Assembly: GCF_001905545.1 (NCBI RefSeq) | Contig: NZ_LIPD01000011.1 | Coordinates: 63,495 to 127,494, forward strand | Origin: Streptomyces sp. CB02056 | GTDB taxonomy: Bacteria; Actinomycetota; Actinomycetes; Streptomycetales; Streptomycetaceae | Length of the DNA stretch: 64,000 nt | Direction of reading: 5' to 3' | Shown: positions 37,212 to 49,200 of the stretch, one piece after another | Numbering within the stretch: the first letter of the stretch is position 1 | How the letters are laid out: the number at the start of each line of letters is the position of its first letter | Notes under the pieces: generated by a model | The model's input: the letters and a program-made list of their open reading frames with translations, nothing else | Databases searched by the model: none | Told to the model about the DNA's origin: nothing | Translations under genes and position numbers: made by a program

Positions 37212-37847
37212 GTGGTTGGGAACATCCGGCAGCCACCGGTCGCTTCGGGACTGCGCCTGATCATCGAATCCGACCCCGTGCTGACGGTGGTGGCGGACTG
37301 TCCGGTGGACCGGGCGGTCGAGCAGGCCCGCGCGCTCCAGCCCGACCTGGTCCTGCTCGACCTCGGCCGCCAGGCCGACGCGGCCCTCGACACCCTGCTC
37401 TCGCTGATCTACCTGCCCCGGGCGCCCCGGGTGGCCATGCTGGCCACGGAGGAGGACGGCGACCTGCTGAACCGGGCGCTGCGGCACGGCGCGGTCGGCT
37501 GCCTCCGGCGGAACGCCCCGAGCGGCCTGCTGCTGGACGCCGTCCGGGTGCTCACCTCGGGCGGCACCGTGGTCTTCCCGCAACTCCGGTCGGCCGCACC
37601 GGCGGTGGCTCCCGAGCCGCCCGACCGGCAGGTCCCGGCCCGGCTCAACGCCCGTGAGCGGGAGCTCCTGGTCTGCCTGGGCGAGGGTCTGTCCAACGCG
37701 GACATCGCCGAGCGGCTGTACCTCCGCCCGGCGACCGTCAAGGACTACGTCAGCGAGCTGCTCGCCAATCTGGGCGTCCGCAACCGGACCCAGGCCGCCG
37801 TCCCGGCCGAGCGGTACGGACTGCTCAGGGCCCACGCCGCGGCGTGA
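37212..37847 (+). CDS. LuxR/NarL-type regulator with truncated receiver domain
   Basis: 211 aa from GTG at 37212; an in-frame TAG at 37206 rules out a longer protein. The C-terminal 65 residues are a LuxR HTH (LNARERELLVCLGEG ... SNADIAERLYLRPATVKDYVSELLANLGV). The N-terminal part resembles a NarL receiver from helix 1 onward, with the phosphoacceptor-like Asp in LVLLDLGRQ, but the first beta strand with its acidic pocket (usually a DD pair) is absent. Phosphorylation is therefore doubtful. Its start is 29 bp from the divergent bacteriocin precursor gene, which makes it the obvious candidate regulator of that operon. Confidence 0.82.
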   Translation: MVGNIRQPPVASGLRLIIESDPVLTVVADCPVDRAVEQARALQPDLVLLDLGRQADAALDTLLSLIYLPRAPRVAMLATEEDGDLLNRALRHGAVGCLRRNAPSGLLLDAVRVLTSGGTVVFPQLRSAAPAVAPEPPDRQVPARLNARERELLVCLGEGLSNADIAERLYLRPATVKDYVSELLANLGVRNRTQAAVPAERYGLLRAHAAA

Positions 37848-37947
37848 GGAAGGGGCCCCGTGCGGGGCCCGGCGCACGACCCGGGGGCCCCGCAGGCGGG
37901 TTGGGGGCCGGCCGGGCGGCTCTCCCCGGGCCGGACGGCCGGCTGCC

Positions 37948-38496
37948 CTACGGGTTCTTCACCTCGGCGGTCCGTTCCGTCGCGTCCGGCTCGGCCGGCT
38001 CCTCGGTGGCGCGCGTGCCGTCCAGGCGGATGCCGCGCATCGAGGCCCACATCACCAGGGCACTGCCGCAGACCACGCCGCAGTCGGCGAGGTTGAAGAC
38101 CGGCCAGTGCGGCAGTTGGATCCAGTCCACGACGCGTCCCTCCCACGGGGACGGGTCCCGGAACAGCCGGTCGATGAGGTTGCCGGCCGCACCGGCGATG
38201 ACCAGCCCGAAGGAGACCGCCCAGAGGGGGGTGCGGATCCGGGGCGACACCACCAGCATGAGGACGATGACCAGCATCTTCACCGTGGTGAAGAACCAGG
38301 TCTCCCCCGCGCCGATGGAGAACGCCCCGCCCGAATTGAAGACCAGCGTGAATTTCAGAAGCCCGCCGAGGGTCGATGTCGGATCGGTCCCCGAGAAATG
38401 TGTCAGCGCTATCTGTTTGGTGATGAAATCCGACGCCAGCAGTGCGATTGCCACGGCTGTCATGGTGCCCAGTCGTCGAGGCGTGTCACCGGACAA
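37948..38496 (-). CDS. lspA: Lipoprotein signal peptidase II, probable self-resistance copy
   Basis: 182 aa from a TTG at 38496 with GAGGAG five bases upstream; an ATG at 38538 is possible, but that stretch contains TTA and CTA codons, rare in actinomycetes, and has no ribosome site. Four membrane helices. LspA signatures: DFITKQ (the D-x-x-TK motif), FNSGGAFS, GNLIDRLFR with the first catalytic Asp, and FNLADCGV with the second. Both aspartates are present, so the enzyme should cleave prolipoproteins. The neighbours are not those of the housekeeping lspA. LspA is the target of globomycin, and the adjacent PKS-NRPS looks globomycin-like, so a target-copy resistance role is likely. Confidence 0.88.
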   Translation of the reverse strand: MSGDTPRRLGTMTAVAIALLASDFITKQIALTHFSGTDPTSTLGGLLKFTLVFNSGGAFSIGAGETWFFTTVKMLVIVLMLVVSPRIRTPLWAVSFGLVIAGAAGNLIDRLFRDPSPWEGRVVDWIQLPHWPVFNLADCGVVCGSALVMWASMRGIRLDGTRATEEPAEPDATERTAEVKNP

Positions 38497-38672
38497 GGAA
38501 GCTCCTCGCGCAACCCGTAGGCGTAGTAAGCCAGTCATGGCCGCATTGTAGGTGACGGCGGCTTGCGCACGAGTGTCCACAAGTACGGGAGCGCACCGTC
38601 AGAACGGGAGCATACCCGCGCCGTTGCCGGGCGCCGGCCCCGCCGTCGCCGGGTGTCGGCGGGCCCCGATGG

Positions 38673-39860
38673 TCACCCGAAGATCCCGGCGAGGCGGGTC
38701 AGTCCCTCCCTGATCGCCTCGGCGGGGTGTCCGGTGAACGACAGCCGCAGGGTCGCCGGGTCGGGCCGGTCCGCGAAGAACGGCGCGCCGGGTACGTAGG
38801 CGACGTCGTGGGCGGCGGCCCGGGGCAGCAGGGCGGTGGCGTCGTGCCCGTCCGGCAGGCGCACCCACACGAACATCCCGCCGTCCGGCCGGTTCCAGGT
38901 GCTTCCGTGGGGGAGCGCCTGGGGCAGGCCGTCGAGCAGCGCGTCACGGCGTTCCCGGTAGGCGGCGCGGACCCGCGTCAGGTGCGCGTCGAGGTCGGCA
39001 TGGGTGAGGTACCGGGCGGCGGCGGCCTGGTCGACGGTGGAGGAGTGCAGGTCGGTGGTCTGCTTCACCGTCGTACAGGCGCGGCGCAGTTCGGCCGGAG
39101 CGCGCAGCCAGCCGAGGCGCATGCCCGGGGACATGGTCTTGGAGAGGCTGCCGAGCAGCACCGTGCGGTCGGCCGCGGCGTCGAGCGAGGCGATCCACGG
39201 CAGCGGAGCGCCGTCGAAGCGCAACTCGCCGTAGGGGTCGTCCTCGACGATCCACAGGCCGTGCTGGGCCGCGACCTCCGCGACGGCCCGGCGGCGCTCG
39301 ACGGAGAGCGTACGGCCGGTCGGGTTCTGGAAGTTGGGGACGAGGTAGAGGAGTCTGGGCCGCTCCGAGGCGACGAGGCGGGCCAGCGCGACCGGGTCGA
39401 CGCCGTCCTCGTCGGACGGGACCGGGACGACGCGGGCTCCCGCGAAGGCGAAGCACTGCAGGGCCGCCAGATAGGTGGGGTTCTCCACGAGGACGGTGTC
39501 GCCGGGGGCCAGCAGCGCCGTCGAGACCAGCGTCAGTGCCTGCTGGGAGCCCGAGGTGACCAGCAGGTCGTCCGCCGGGGTGGGCAGGCCGCGGGAGCCC
39601 AGCCGCTCCGCGACGGCCGCCCGCAGCGCCGGGTCGCCCTCGGTGGTCGAGTACTGGAGGACGCGGTGCGGGGCCGTGGCCAGCACGTGGTCGTACGCGG
39701 CCCGCAGGCCGTCGACGTCGAAGAGCTCCGGGGCGGGCAGGCCGCCGGCGAAGGAGATCACCTCCGGCCGCGCCGTGAGTTCGAGGATCTCCCGCACGGA
39801 CGAGGCGTGGGCGGCGGCGTGGCGGGCGACGGGAACGGGGGCGGCGGCTGGGCTCGTCAT
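38673..39860 (-). CDS. PLP-dependent aminotransferase, class I/II fold (LysN/2-aminoadipate-like)
   Basis: 395 aa from the ATG at 39860. Fold type I aminotransferase features: substrate-side FAGGLPAPELF, YSTTEGDPALR, NPTGRTLS, the EDDPYGEL segment that holds the cofactor ring, SLSKTMSPGMRLGW with the Schiff-base Lys, and an Arg near the end (LRLSFTG) for the carboxylate. This subgroup transaminates aliphatic or 2-aminoadipate-type amino acids. It is co-oriented with lspA and divergent from the PKS, with a 397-bp intergenic region. In a globomycin-like pathway it could serve the making of allo-isoleucine by transamination, but no partner isomerase is seen; a general amino-acid role is equally possible. 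Confidence 0.85.
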   Translation of the reverse strand: MTSPAAAPVPVARHAAAHASSVREILELTARPEVISFAGGLPAPELFDVDGLRAAYDHVLATAPHRVLQYSTTEGDPALRAAVAERLGSRGLPTPADDLLVTSGSQQALTLVSTALLAPGDTVLVENPTYLAALQCFAFAGARVVPVPSDEDGVDPVALARLVASERPRLLYLVPNFQNPTGRTLSVERRRAVAEVAAQHGLWIVEDDPYGELRFDGAPLPWIASLDAAADRTVLLGSLSKTMSPGMRLGWLRAPAELRRACTTVKQTTDLHSSTVDQAAAARYLTHADLDAHLTRVRAAYRERRDALLDGLPQALPHGSTWNRPDGGMFVWVRLPDGHDATALLPRAAAHDVAYVPGAPFFADRPDPATLRLSFTGHPAEAIREGLTRLAGIFG

Positions 39861-40257
39861 GCCCGCAGGATACGGACGATCGGGGCGGTGTCGCGGGTGC
39901 GGGAGTCCCACGGGTGCCCAAACATGTCCCGTCGATTTCTTGCCGAGATCGCTCAGGTGTCCGTGGTGACGGCGGGTTCCGCGACCGGCCGTGCCGGACC
40001 GTGATCTTCCGGAAACCACCAGGTGGGACCGGGACGGACGTTGACCTGCGGTCTTCCGCCAGATGGGCCGAAAACGCGTGGTCGGCCGTCGAACGGGCTT
40101 GTCGGGCGGTGCGGTGCGTATGTCAGTCTCTGGGGGCCGTGTGCCGTGTTCCACAGTGTTCTGACGGGGAATTCCGAATCTCTCTTTCCTTTCCCTGGTT
40201 CTCCGGGATGCGTTCCGTCATGCCGTCGGTCGGTTCGAAGTGATAACAGGGGGCGTC
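39861..40257. other. Divergent promoter region between aminotransferase and PKS genes
   Basis: 397 bp with no credible gene. It must hold the start of the megasynthase transcript. A TTGACC at 40049-40054 is the only -35-like element I see, without a convincing -10. GGGGG six bases before 40258 serves as the ribosome site of the PKS. No clear operator or direct repeat was noticed. Confidence 0.4.
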
Positions 40258-43200
40258 ATGTCTGATCTCCGCCATGGGCATTCCGAGGCCTCCGTGAATT
40301 CCGCGGGAAATCGGTCGGTGCCGGAGGAACCCATCGCGTTGGTCGGAATCTCCTGCCGCCTGCCGGGGGCTGCCGGACCCCGGCAGTTGTGGGACCTCCT
40401 GCGGGACGGCCGCAGCGCCGTCACCGAAACTCCCGACGACCGCCGGGGCGGTTCCGGGGGGCCCGGGGACGACGAGCCGTCCGCCCTGCGGTGGGGGGCG
40501 TTCCTGGAGGACGTGGACCGGTTCGACGCGGGGTTCTTCGGGATCGGCCCGCGCGAGGCCGCCGCGATGGATCCGCAGCAGCGCCTGGCCCTGGAGCTGA
40601 GCTGGGAGGCCTTCGAGGACGCGGGAATCCGCCCGGAGACCTGGCGCTCCCAGGACACCGCCGTCTTCCTCGGCGTGGCGTCCGGCGACTACGGCCTCCT
40701 GCTCGACCGGCGAGGGCCGGCCGCCCGGACCCCGCACACCGTTGCCGGCACCCAGCGCGGCATGACGGCCAACCGCGTCTCGTACGCCCTCGGACTGCAC
40801 GGCCCCAGCCTCACCGTCGACGCCGGCCAGGCGTCGTCGCTGGCCGCCGTCCACCTGGCCTGCGAGAGCCTGCGGCGCGGCGACTCCGCGCTCGCCGTGG
40901 CGGGCGGGGTGCACCTCAACCTGCTGCCCGACACGGCGCACGCGATGGCCGGGCTCGGCGCGCTCTCGCCCGACGGCCGCTGCTTCACCTTCGACGAGCG
41001 GGCGAACGGCTACGTCCGCGGCGAGGGCGGGGCGATGGTGGTGCTCAAGCCCCTGAGCCGGGCCCTCGCGGACGGGGACCCCGTGTACGGCGTCCTGCTC
41101 GGCAGCGCCCTGAACAACGACGGCGGCGGAGAGGGACTGACGGTGCCGGCCCGGGCCGGGCAGGAAGAGGTGCTGCGGCGGGCCTGCGCGAGGGCCGGTG
41201 TCGACCCCGCGCACGTCCAGTACGTCGAACTGCACGGGACGGGCACCAGGGTCGGCGACCCGGTCGAGGCCGCCGCGCTGGGCGCCGTGTTCGGCGCGGC
41301 CCGGACGGCCGGCCAAAGCCCCCTGCACGTCGGCTCGGTGAAGACGAACGTCGGCCACCTGGAGGCCGCGGCGGGCGTGGTCGGCCTGGTCAAGGTGGCA
41401 CTGTCGCTCCAGCACGCGACGCTGCCGCCGAGCCTCGACTTCCGTACCCCCAACCCGTTGATCGACATGGACGCCCTGCGGCTGCGCATGGTGACGGACC
41501 GCCTGCCGTGGACCGGGGCGGACGGCACCCGCCTCGCGGGCGTCAGCTCCTTCGGTCTCGGCGGGACCAACTGCCATGTCGTGCTGTCCCAGCCGCCCGC
41601 CCCCGCCGCGGACACCCGGGCGCCGGCGGACGGCGGTTCCGGCGTGGTGCCGTGGGTCCTGTCCGGTGCCACACCGGAGGCGCTGCGGGCCCAGGCCGAC
41701 CGCCTCCGGTCGTACGTGGCCGAGGAGCCCGACGCCGAACCCGCCGACGTGGCCCTCGCGTTGGCCACCACGCGCGCGACCCGGGAGCACCGCGCGGTCG
41801 TCGTCGCGGCCGACCGCGAGGAGTTCCTCCGGGCCCTGACCGCCGCCGCCGAACCCGGCGGAGTCGACCCGGCACTGGTCCGGGGCAGCGTCGCCGAGGA
41901 CGGCGAGGTCACCTTCGTCTACCCGGGCCAGGGCTCCCAATGGGACGGCATGGCACGGGAGTTGCTCGACACCTCGGCCGTCTTCCGGGAGCGGATGGAG
42001 CAGTGCGACGCGGCGCTGCGGCCGCACGTCGACTGGTCGCTGCTCGACGTCCTGCGCGGGACGCCCGACGCCCCGCCCCTGGAACGGGTCGACGTCGTCC
42101 AGCCCGCGCTGTGGGCCATGATGCTCGCGCTGACCGAGGTGTGGGGCTCCTTCGGGGTGCGTCCCGACGCCGTGGTGGGGCACTCGCAGGGCGAGATCGC
42201 CGCCGCGTGCGTCGCGGGCGCCCTCAGCGTCGAGGACGGCGCGAGGATCGTGGCGCTGCGCAGCCGCGCGCTCGGCCGGCTGGCGGGCACCGGCGCCATG
42301 GCCACCGTCTCCCTGCCCGTGGCGCAGGTCCGCGACCGGCTCGAACGGGGCTGGGACGGGGTGGAGATCGCCGCGGTCAACGGGCCGGTGTCCACGGTGG
42401 TCTCCGGCCCGCCCGGGAGCGTCGACCGGCTGCTGGCGGAGTACGAGGCCGAGGGCGTCTGGGTGCGCGCGATCCCGGTCGACTACGCCTCGCACTCCGG
42501 CGACGTGGAGGTCCTGCGGGACGCGCTGCTGACGGAACTCGCCGGGATCACCCCGCGCCGGTCGCGGATCCCGTTCTGCTCCACCGTCACCGGTGAGATC
42601 ACCGACACCACGGAGCTGGACGCCGGCTACTGGTACCGCAACCTGCGCCGGCCGGTCCGGATGGAGACCGCCACCCGGCACCTGCTGGAGGCCGGGCACC
42701 GGACGTTCGTCGAGGTCAGCCCGCACCCGGTGCTCACCGTCGCGCTCCAGCAGACCGTCGGTGCCGCGGCGGCGGTCACCGGGACGCTCCGGCGGGGCGA
42801 GGGCGGTCCGCGCCGTCTGCTGGACTCCGTCGCCCGGCTCCACGTGCGCGGTGCGCGGGTCGACTGGCAGCCCGCGCTCCGGACGGGCAGCGGGCGCCGG
42901 CTCCGGCTGCCCACCTACCCGTTCCAGCGGCAGTCGTACTGGCTCGACGGCGAGGACCGGCGCGAAACCGCGGCGGTGGACGGGCGCGAGACCGTGGCGG
43001 TGGACCGGCGTGGGCCCGCGGTGGCGGACCGGCGTGTGCCGTTCGGCGCGGAGACCGGGGCCCCCGCACCCGGGCCGTCGCGGCCCGGCCACGGCGAACT
43101 GACGGGCCTCGTACGGGAACACGCCGCGGCCGTGCTCGGCCACCCGGAGCCCGGGCTGGTCGACACCTCCCGCCGCTTCAAGGACCTCGGCTTCAACTCG

Positions 43201-46200
43201 CTGGACGCCGTCAACCTCCTGGAACGGCTGACCGCCGCCACCGGCGTCCCCCTCCCGCCCACCCTGATCTTCGACCACCCCACACCCGCCCTCCTGGCGG
43301 AGTGGCTGCGCACGGAACTCGCGGGCGAACGCACCGACACCGGCACCGCACCCCTCCGCACCCCCCACGACGACGAGCCGATCGCGATCGTGGGGATGGG
43401 GTGCCGCTACCCGGGCGGGGTGAGCTCGCCGGAGGACCTGTGGCGGCTGGTGTCGGAGGGGCGCGACGCGATCTCCGGCCTCCCGGAGGGGCGGGGGTGG
43501 GACCTGGAGCACCTCTACGACCCCGATCCCGACGCGGGGGAAGGCGGGCGGACGTACACGCGCGGCGGGGGTTTCCTGCACGACGCGGACCTGTTCGACG
43601 CGGGGTTCTTCGGCGTTCCGCCGCGCGAGGCGGAGGCGATGGACCCGCAGCAGCGGCTGCTGCTGGAGGTGTCGTGGGAGGCGCTGGAGCGGGCGGGGAT
43701 CCGTCCCGACACCCTGAAGGGCAGTGCGACCGGCGTCTTCACCGGAGTGATGACCAGCGGCTACCGGCCCGCCCCCGCCCGGGTCCCGGTGGAGTTCGAA
43801 GGGCACGTCCTGACCGGCAACGAGAGCAGTGTCGCGTCCGGCCGGGTGTCCTATGTGCTGGGGCTGGAGGGCCCGGCCCTGTCGGTGGACACGGCGTGCT
43901 CGTCGTCGCTGGTGGCGCTGCACCTGGCGGTGCAGTCGCTGCGGCGGGGCGAGTGCTCGATGGCCCTGGCCGGCGGCGTCACCGTCATGGCGGCCCCGGC
44001 CACCCTCATCGAGTTCGCCCGGCACCGGGGTCTGTCCCCGGACGGCCGGTGCCGGGCGTTCGGTGAGGGGGCCGAGGGGACGGGGTTTGGTGAGGGTTGC
44101 GGCGTGCTGGTGCTGGAGCGGTTGTCGGACGCGCGGCGGGCTGGGCGCCGGGTGTTGGGGGTGGTGCGGGGTTCGGCGGTGAACCAGGACGGTGCGTCGA
44201 ACGGGTTGACGGCGCCGAGCGGTCGGGCGCAGGTGCGGGTGGTGCGCGGGGCCTTGGAGGATGCCGGGTTGGCGGCGGGTGACGTCGACGCGGTGGAGGC
44301 GCACGGGACGGGCACGCGGTTGGGCGATCCGATCGAGGCGCAGGCCTTGCTGTCCGCCTATGGGGCGGGGCGTGAAGTGCCGTTGTGGCTGGGGTCGGTG
44401 AAGTCGAACATCGGTCATACGCAGGCCGCGGCGGGTGTGGCGGGTGTGATGAAGATGGTGCTGGCGATGCGGCACGGGGTGTTGCCGCGGACGTTGCACG
44501 CGGAGGTGCCGTCGTCGCATGTGGACTGGTCCTCGGGCGGGGTGGAGCTGCTGGCCGAGGCTCGGGAGTGGCCCGTGCTGGACCGGCCGCGGCGGGCGGG
44601 TGTGTCGTCGTTCGGGATCAGTGGGACGAACGCGCATGTGATCGTGGAAGGGGTCGCCGAAGAGCCAACCACCGCAGCTGGGCGCCCTGTTGATGATGTG
44701 GTGCCGTGGGTGGTGTCCGGCCGGTCGGTGGAGGCGTTGCGGGCGCAGGCGGGCCGGCTGGCGGAGCACCTGACGGAGCGCCCGGAGGTCGGCGCGGGCA
44801 GCGTCGGCTGGTCGCTGGTCGCGCAGCGCTCACTGTTCGAGCAGCGCGCCGTCGTGACGGGCGCCGACCGTGAAGAACTGCTCGCCGGACTGCGGACCCT
44901 TGCCGAGGGCGGCACGGCGGACAACGTCACCGTCACGCCCTCCACCACGCCCCCCGACGGCTCGAACAGGCTCGCGCTGCTCTTCACCGGCCAGGGCGCG
45001 CAACGCCTCGGCATGGGCCGCCGACTGCACCGGGACTTCCCCGTCTTCGCGAAGGCGTTCGACGAGGCGTGCGCGCAGTTGGACGCGCACCTGCCCGTCC
45101 CCCTGAAGGACGTCGTCTTCGGTACGGACGCCGACCTCCTGGACCGCACCCTGTACGCCCAGTCGGCCCTGTTCGCCCTGGAGACCGCGCAGTTCAGGCT
45201 CCTGGAGCACTACGGCATCAGGCCCGACCACCTGCTCGGACACTCGGTCGGCGAGGTGGCCGCCGCCCATGTCGCGGGCGTGCTCGACCTGCCGGACGCC
45301 GCGCTCATGGTGGCGACGCGGGGACGGCTGATGCAGGCCGCCCGCGGCGACGGCGCCATGATCGCCGTGGAGGCCACCGAGCAGGAGGTCCTGACGGTCC
45401 TCGGAGAGCGCGAGGACCTGGCGGGGATCGCCGCCGTCAACGGCCCGCGGTCCGTGGTGGTCTCGGGTGATGCCGCGGTCGCCACCGAGGTCGCGGACCA
45501 CTTCGCGGCGCTGGGGCGCCGGACCAGGCGGCTGCGGGTCAGCCACGCCTTCCACTCTCCCCACATGGACAGCGCGCTGGAGGAGTTCCGCACCGTTCTC
45601 GAAGGCCTGACCTTCAGCGCCCCCGTCCTCTCCGTCGTGTCCAACGTGACCGGGCGGGAGGCCACCGCCGAGCAGCTCTGCTCCCCCGACTACTGGGTGT
45701 CCCACATCCGCCGTGCCGTCCGGTTCGGCGACGGGGTCGAGCACCTCGCCGGGCTCGGCGTGGGGACCTACCTCGAACTCGGCCCCGACGGTGTCCTGAC
45801 CGGTCTGGTCCCGGACTGCCTGCCGGCCGGGACCGACGCGGTCACCCTGCCGCTGCTGCGGGCCCGGCGCCCGGAGTCCGGCTCCCTGCTCACCGCGGTC
45901 GCCCAGGCCGCGTTCGCCGGCCACCTGCCCGACTGGTCCCCGCTCTTCCCGGGCGCGCGGCCGGTGGAGCTGCCGACGTACGCCTTCCAGCACCGGTCCT
46001 ACTGGCTGACGCAGGACACCGCCGTCGCGGACGTCGCCTCGGCGGGTCTGGAGACGGTGGGGCATCCGCTGCTGGGCGCGGCGGTCGAGCGGCCCGACGG
46101 GAGGGGCTGGGTGTTCACCGGCCGCCTGTCGCCCACGACCCACCCCTGGACGGAGGACCACGTCATCGGCGAGGAGGTGCTGCTGCCCGGTGTGGCGCTG

Positions 46201-49200
46201 CTCGACGTCGCCCTCGCGGCGGGCGCCCGGGCCGGCTGCCGGCGGCTGGACGAACTCACCCTGGAAGCCCCGCTGTCCCTCCACCCCGACGCCCCGGCCG
46301 ACCTGCGCGTGGTGCTGGACCCCGAGGAGGAAGGACGCTGGTCACTGGCCGTGTTCTCGCGCTCCGACGACACCTGGCGGCGCCACGCCACCGGCGTGCT
46401 GGCCGCCGGGGCCGAAGGCACCGGGAGCGCGCTGACGGACTGGCCGCCGAAGGACGCGACCCCCCTCGACGTGGCCGACGCGTACCAGGCCCTGGCCGCC
46501 CGCGGCTACGACTACGGGCCGACCTTCCAGGGCCTGCGCGCCGCCTGGCGCGACGGCGACGTGCTGTACGCGGAGGTCGGGCTCCCGGCCGGCGTGGAAC
46601 CCTCCGGTTTCGGAGTGCACCCGGCCGTGCTGGACGCGGCGCTGCACCTGCTCGTCCTGGAGGGCGACCAGGCGGCCGGGCTCCGGCTGCCGTTCGCCTG
46701 GTCCGGTGCCGAACTGCACGCCACCGGTGCCACCGCGCTGCGGGTACGGCTGACGCCCACCGGCACCGACACCGTGGCCCTGGCCGTCTGCGACGCCGCC
46801 GGGGCGCCGGTCGCCACCGTCGAAGCGCTGACCCTGCGCCCCTACTCGGCGGCGGGCGGGGGCCGTACGCCGCTGTTCGCCGTGGACTGGGTGCCCGTGC
46901 CGGACCCGGCCGCCGGCACCGCTCCGGCCGGCCCGGCCCCGGACCTGCCGACGGGCCCGCCGACGGACCGCTGGGCCGTCCTCGGCACGCGCGGCCCGGA
47001 CCTGCCGGGCGTGGCCCGCCACGCCGACCTCACCATGCTGGCCGGTGCGGTCGAGGACCTGGAGGTCGCCGTCCTCCCGTGGACGGCGAGCGCGCCGGAG
47101 CACGCGGTGCCGTCCGCGGCCCATGACGCCGCCCGGGAGGTCCTGGGCCTGCTGAAGAGCTGGCTGGCCGAGGAGCACCGGACCTCCGCGCCCCTGGTGG
47201 TCCTCACCCGGAACGCGGTGGCCGTCGAAGCGGCCGAAGGCGTGGCGGACCTCGCCGCATCCGTGCTGTGGGGCCTGCTGCGCACCGCCCAGACCGAACA
47301 CCCGGGCCGCTTCGTCCTGCTCGACGCCGACGCCGACCCGACCCCCGGGCTGGTGGCCGCCGCGCTCGCCACCGGAGAGCCCCAACTGGCGCTGCGCAAC
47401 GGCACCTTGAAGGCCGCCCGGCTGGCCCGGCAGACACCCCGTGAGCTGCTCGCACCCCCGGAGGGCGCGCCGGCCTGGCGGATGGAACCGGGCGCCAGCG
47501 GCTCCCTCGACGCGCTGTCCCTCCGGCCCCGCCCCGAGGCGCTCGCCCCCCTGTTGCCGGGCGAGGTGCGCGTCGCCGTCCGCGCCGCGGGCCTCAACTT
47601 CCGTGACGCGCTGAACGCCCTGGGGCTCTACCCCGGCGACGCGGGCCCGCTCGGCATCGAGGGTGCCGGCGTGGTCACCGAGGTCGGCCCCGGAGTGACC
47701 GGGTTCGCGCCCGGCGACCGGGTCATGGGCCTGCTGCCCGGCGCGTTCGGGCCGGTGGTGGCCACCGACAGCAGGATGCTCGTCACCGTCCCGGACGGCT
47801 GGACGTTCGCCCAGGCGGCGGCCGTTCCCGTCGTCTTCCTGACCGCCTACTACGCGCTGACCGACCTGGCCGCCCTGGCCCCGGGCCAGTCGCTGCTGGT
47901 CCATGCGGCGGCGGGCGGCGTCGGCATGGCCGCGGTCCAGCTCGCCCACCACCTCGGCGCGCGGGTCTTCGGCACCGCGAGCCCCGGCAAGTGGGACACG
48001 CTGCGCTCGATGGGCCTGCCGGACGAGCGCATCGCCTCGTCCCGGGACCTTCTCTTCGAGCAGGGCTTCCGCCGGGTGCTCGGCGAGGACGGCGGCTTCG
48101 ACGTCGTCCTCAACGCGCTGGCCCACGAGTACGTGGACGCCTCGCTGCGCCTGTTGCGCCCCGGCGGCCGGTTCCTGGAGATGGGCAAGACCGACGTCAG
48201 GGACCCCGCGTCCCTCCCCGACGTCTCCTACCAGGCGTTCGACCTCATGGTGGTCGACGCGGACCGCATCCAGGAGATGCTCACCGAGCTCGTGCGCCTC
48301 TTCGAGGCCGGCGCGCTCACCCACCTCCCGCTCACCGTCCGGGACGTCCGCCGGGGCAGGGAGGCCTTCCGGCACATCAGCCAGGGCCGCCACACCGGCA
48401 AGAACGTGCTCACCCTTCCGGTGTCGTTGGATCCGGAGGGTGCGGTGCTGGTGGTCGGTGGTACGGGGGTGTTGGGGGCGTTGCTGGCACGTCATCTGGT
48501 GGTGGCGTGCGGGGTCCGGCACCTGGTGCTGGTGAGTCGTCGGGGTGTGGAGGCGCCCGGGGCGGTGGGGTTGCGGGACGAACTGCTGGAGTTGGGCGCG
48601 CGCACTGTGGTGGTGCGGGCGTGTGACGCGGCCGACCGGGTGGCGTTGGGGGTGCTGGTCGACGAGGTGGTGGCCCAGCGGCCGTTGACGGGTGTGTTCC
48701 ACGTGGCGGGTGTGCTGCGCGACGGGGTGCTGGTGTCGCTGGGTGCGGAGGCGCTGGGGGAGGTGTTGCGGTCGAAGGTGGACGGTGCGTGGGCGTTGCA
48801 CGAGGTGACGCGGGAGCGGTGCCCTGGGCTGGCGGCCTTCGTGCTGTACTCCTCGGTGTCGGGCCTGGTGGGCACCGCGGGCCAGGCGAACTACGCGGCG
48901 GCGAACACGTTCCTGGACGCGCTGGCGCAGGAGCGGTCGGCCCGGGGGCTGCCGGGTCTGTCACTGGCGTGGGGGTTGTGGGAGCAGGAGTCCGGCATGA
49001 CCGCCGGCCTCGACGACACGGCCTTCCAGCGCTTCGAGCGGTACGGCATCGGAAAGATCCCCTCCGAGCAGGGCATGGCGCTGTTCGACGAGGCGCGGCA
49101 GGGAAGCGAGCCGGCGGTGGCACCGTTGGTGCTCGACCCGGCGCGACTGCACGCGAGGGCCGCCGTGGCCGACCTGCCACCGCTGCTGCGCGGCCTCGTC

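Noticed and set aside
38497-38580. A longer LspA beginning at 38580 or 38538
   Set aside because: The extra segment includes rare TTA and CTA codons and no ribosome site, whereas GAGGAG precedes the TTG at 38496.
40123-44769. A minus-strand open frame of 1548 codons opposite the PKS
   Set aside because: Arg/Pro/Gly-rich antisense of KS and AT domains with no recognisable motif.
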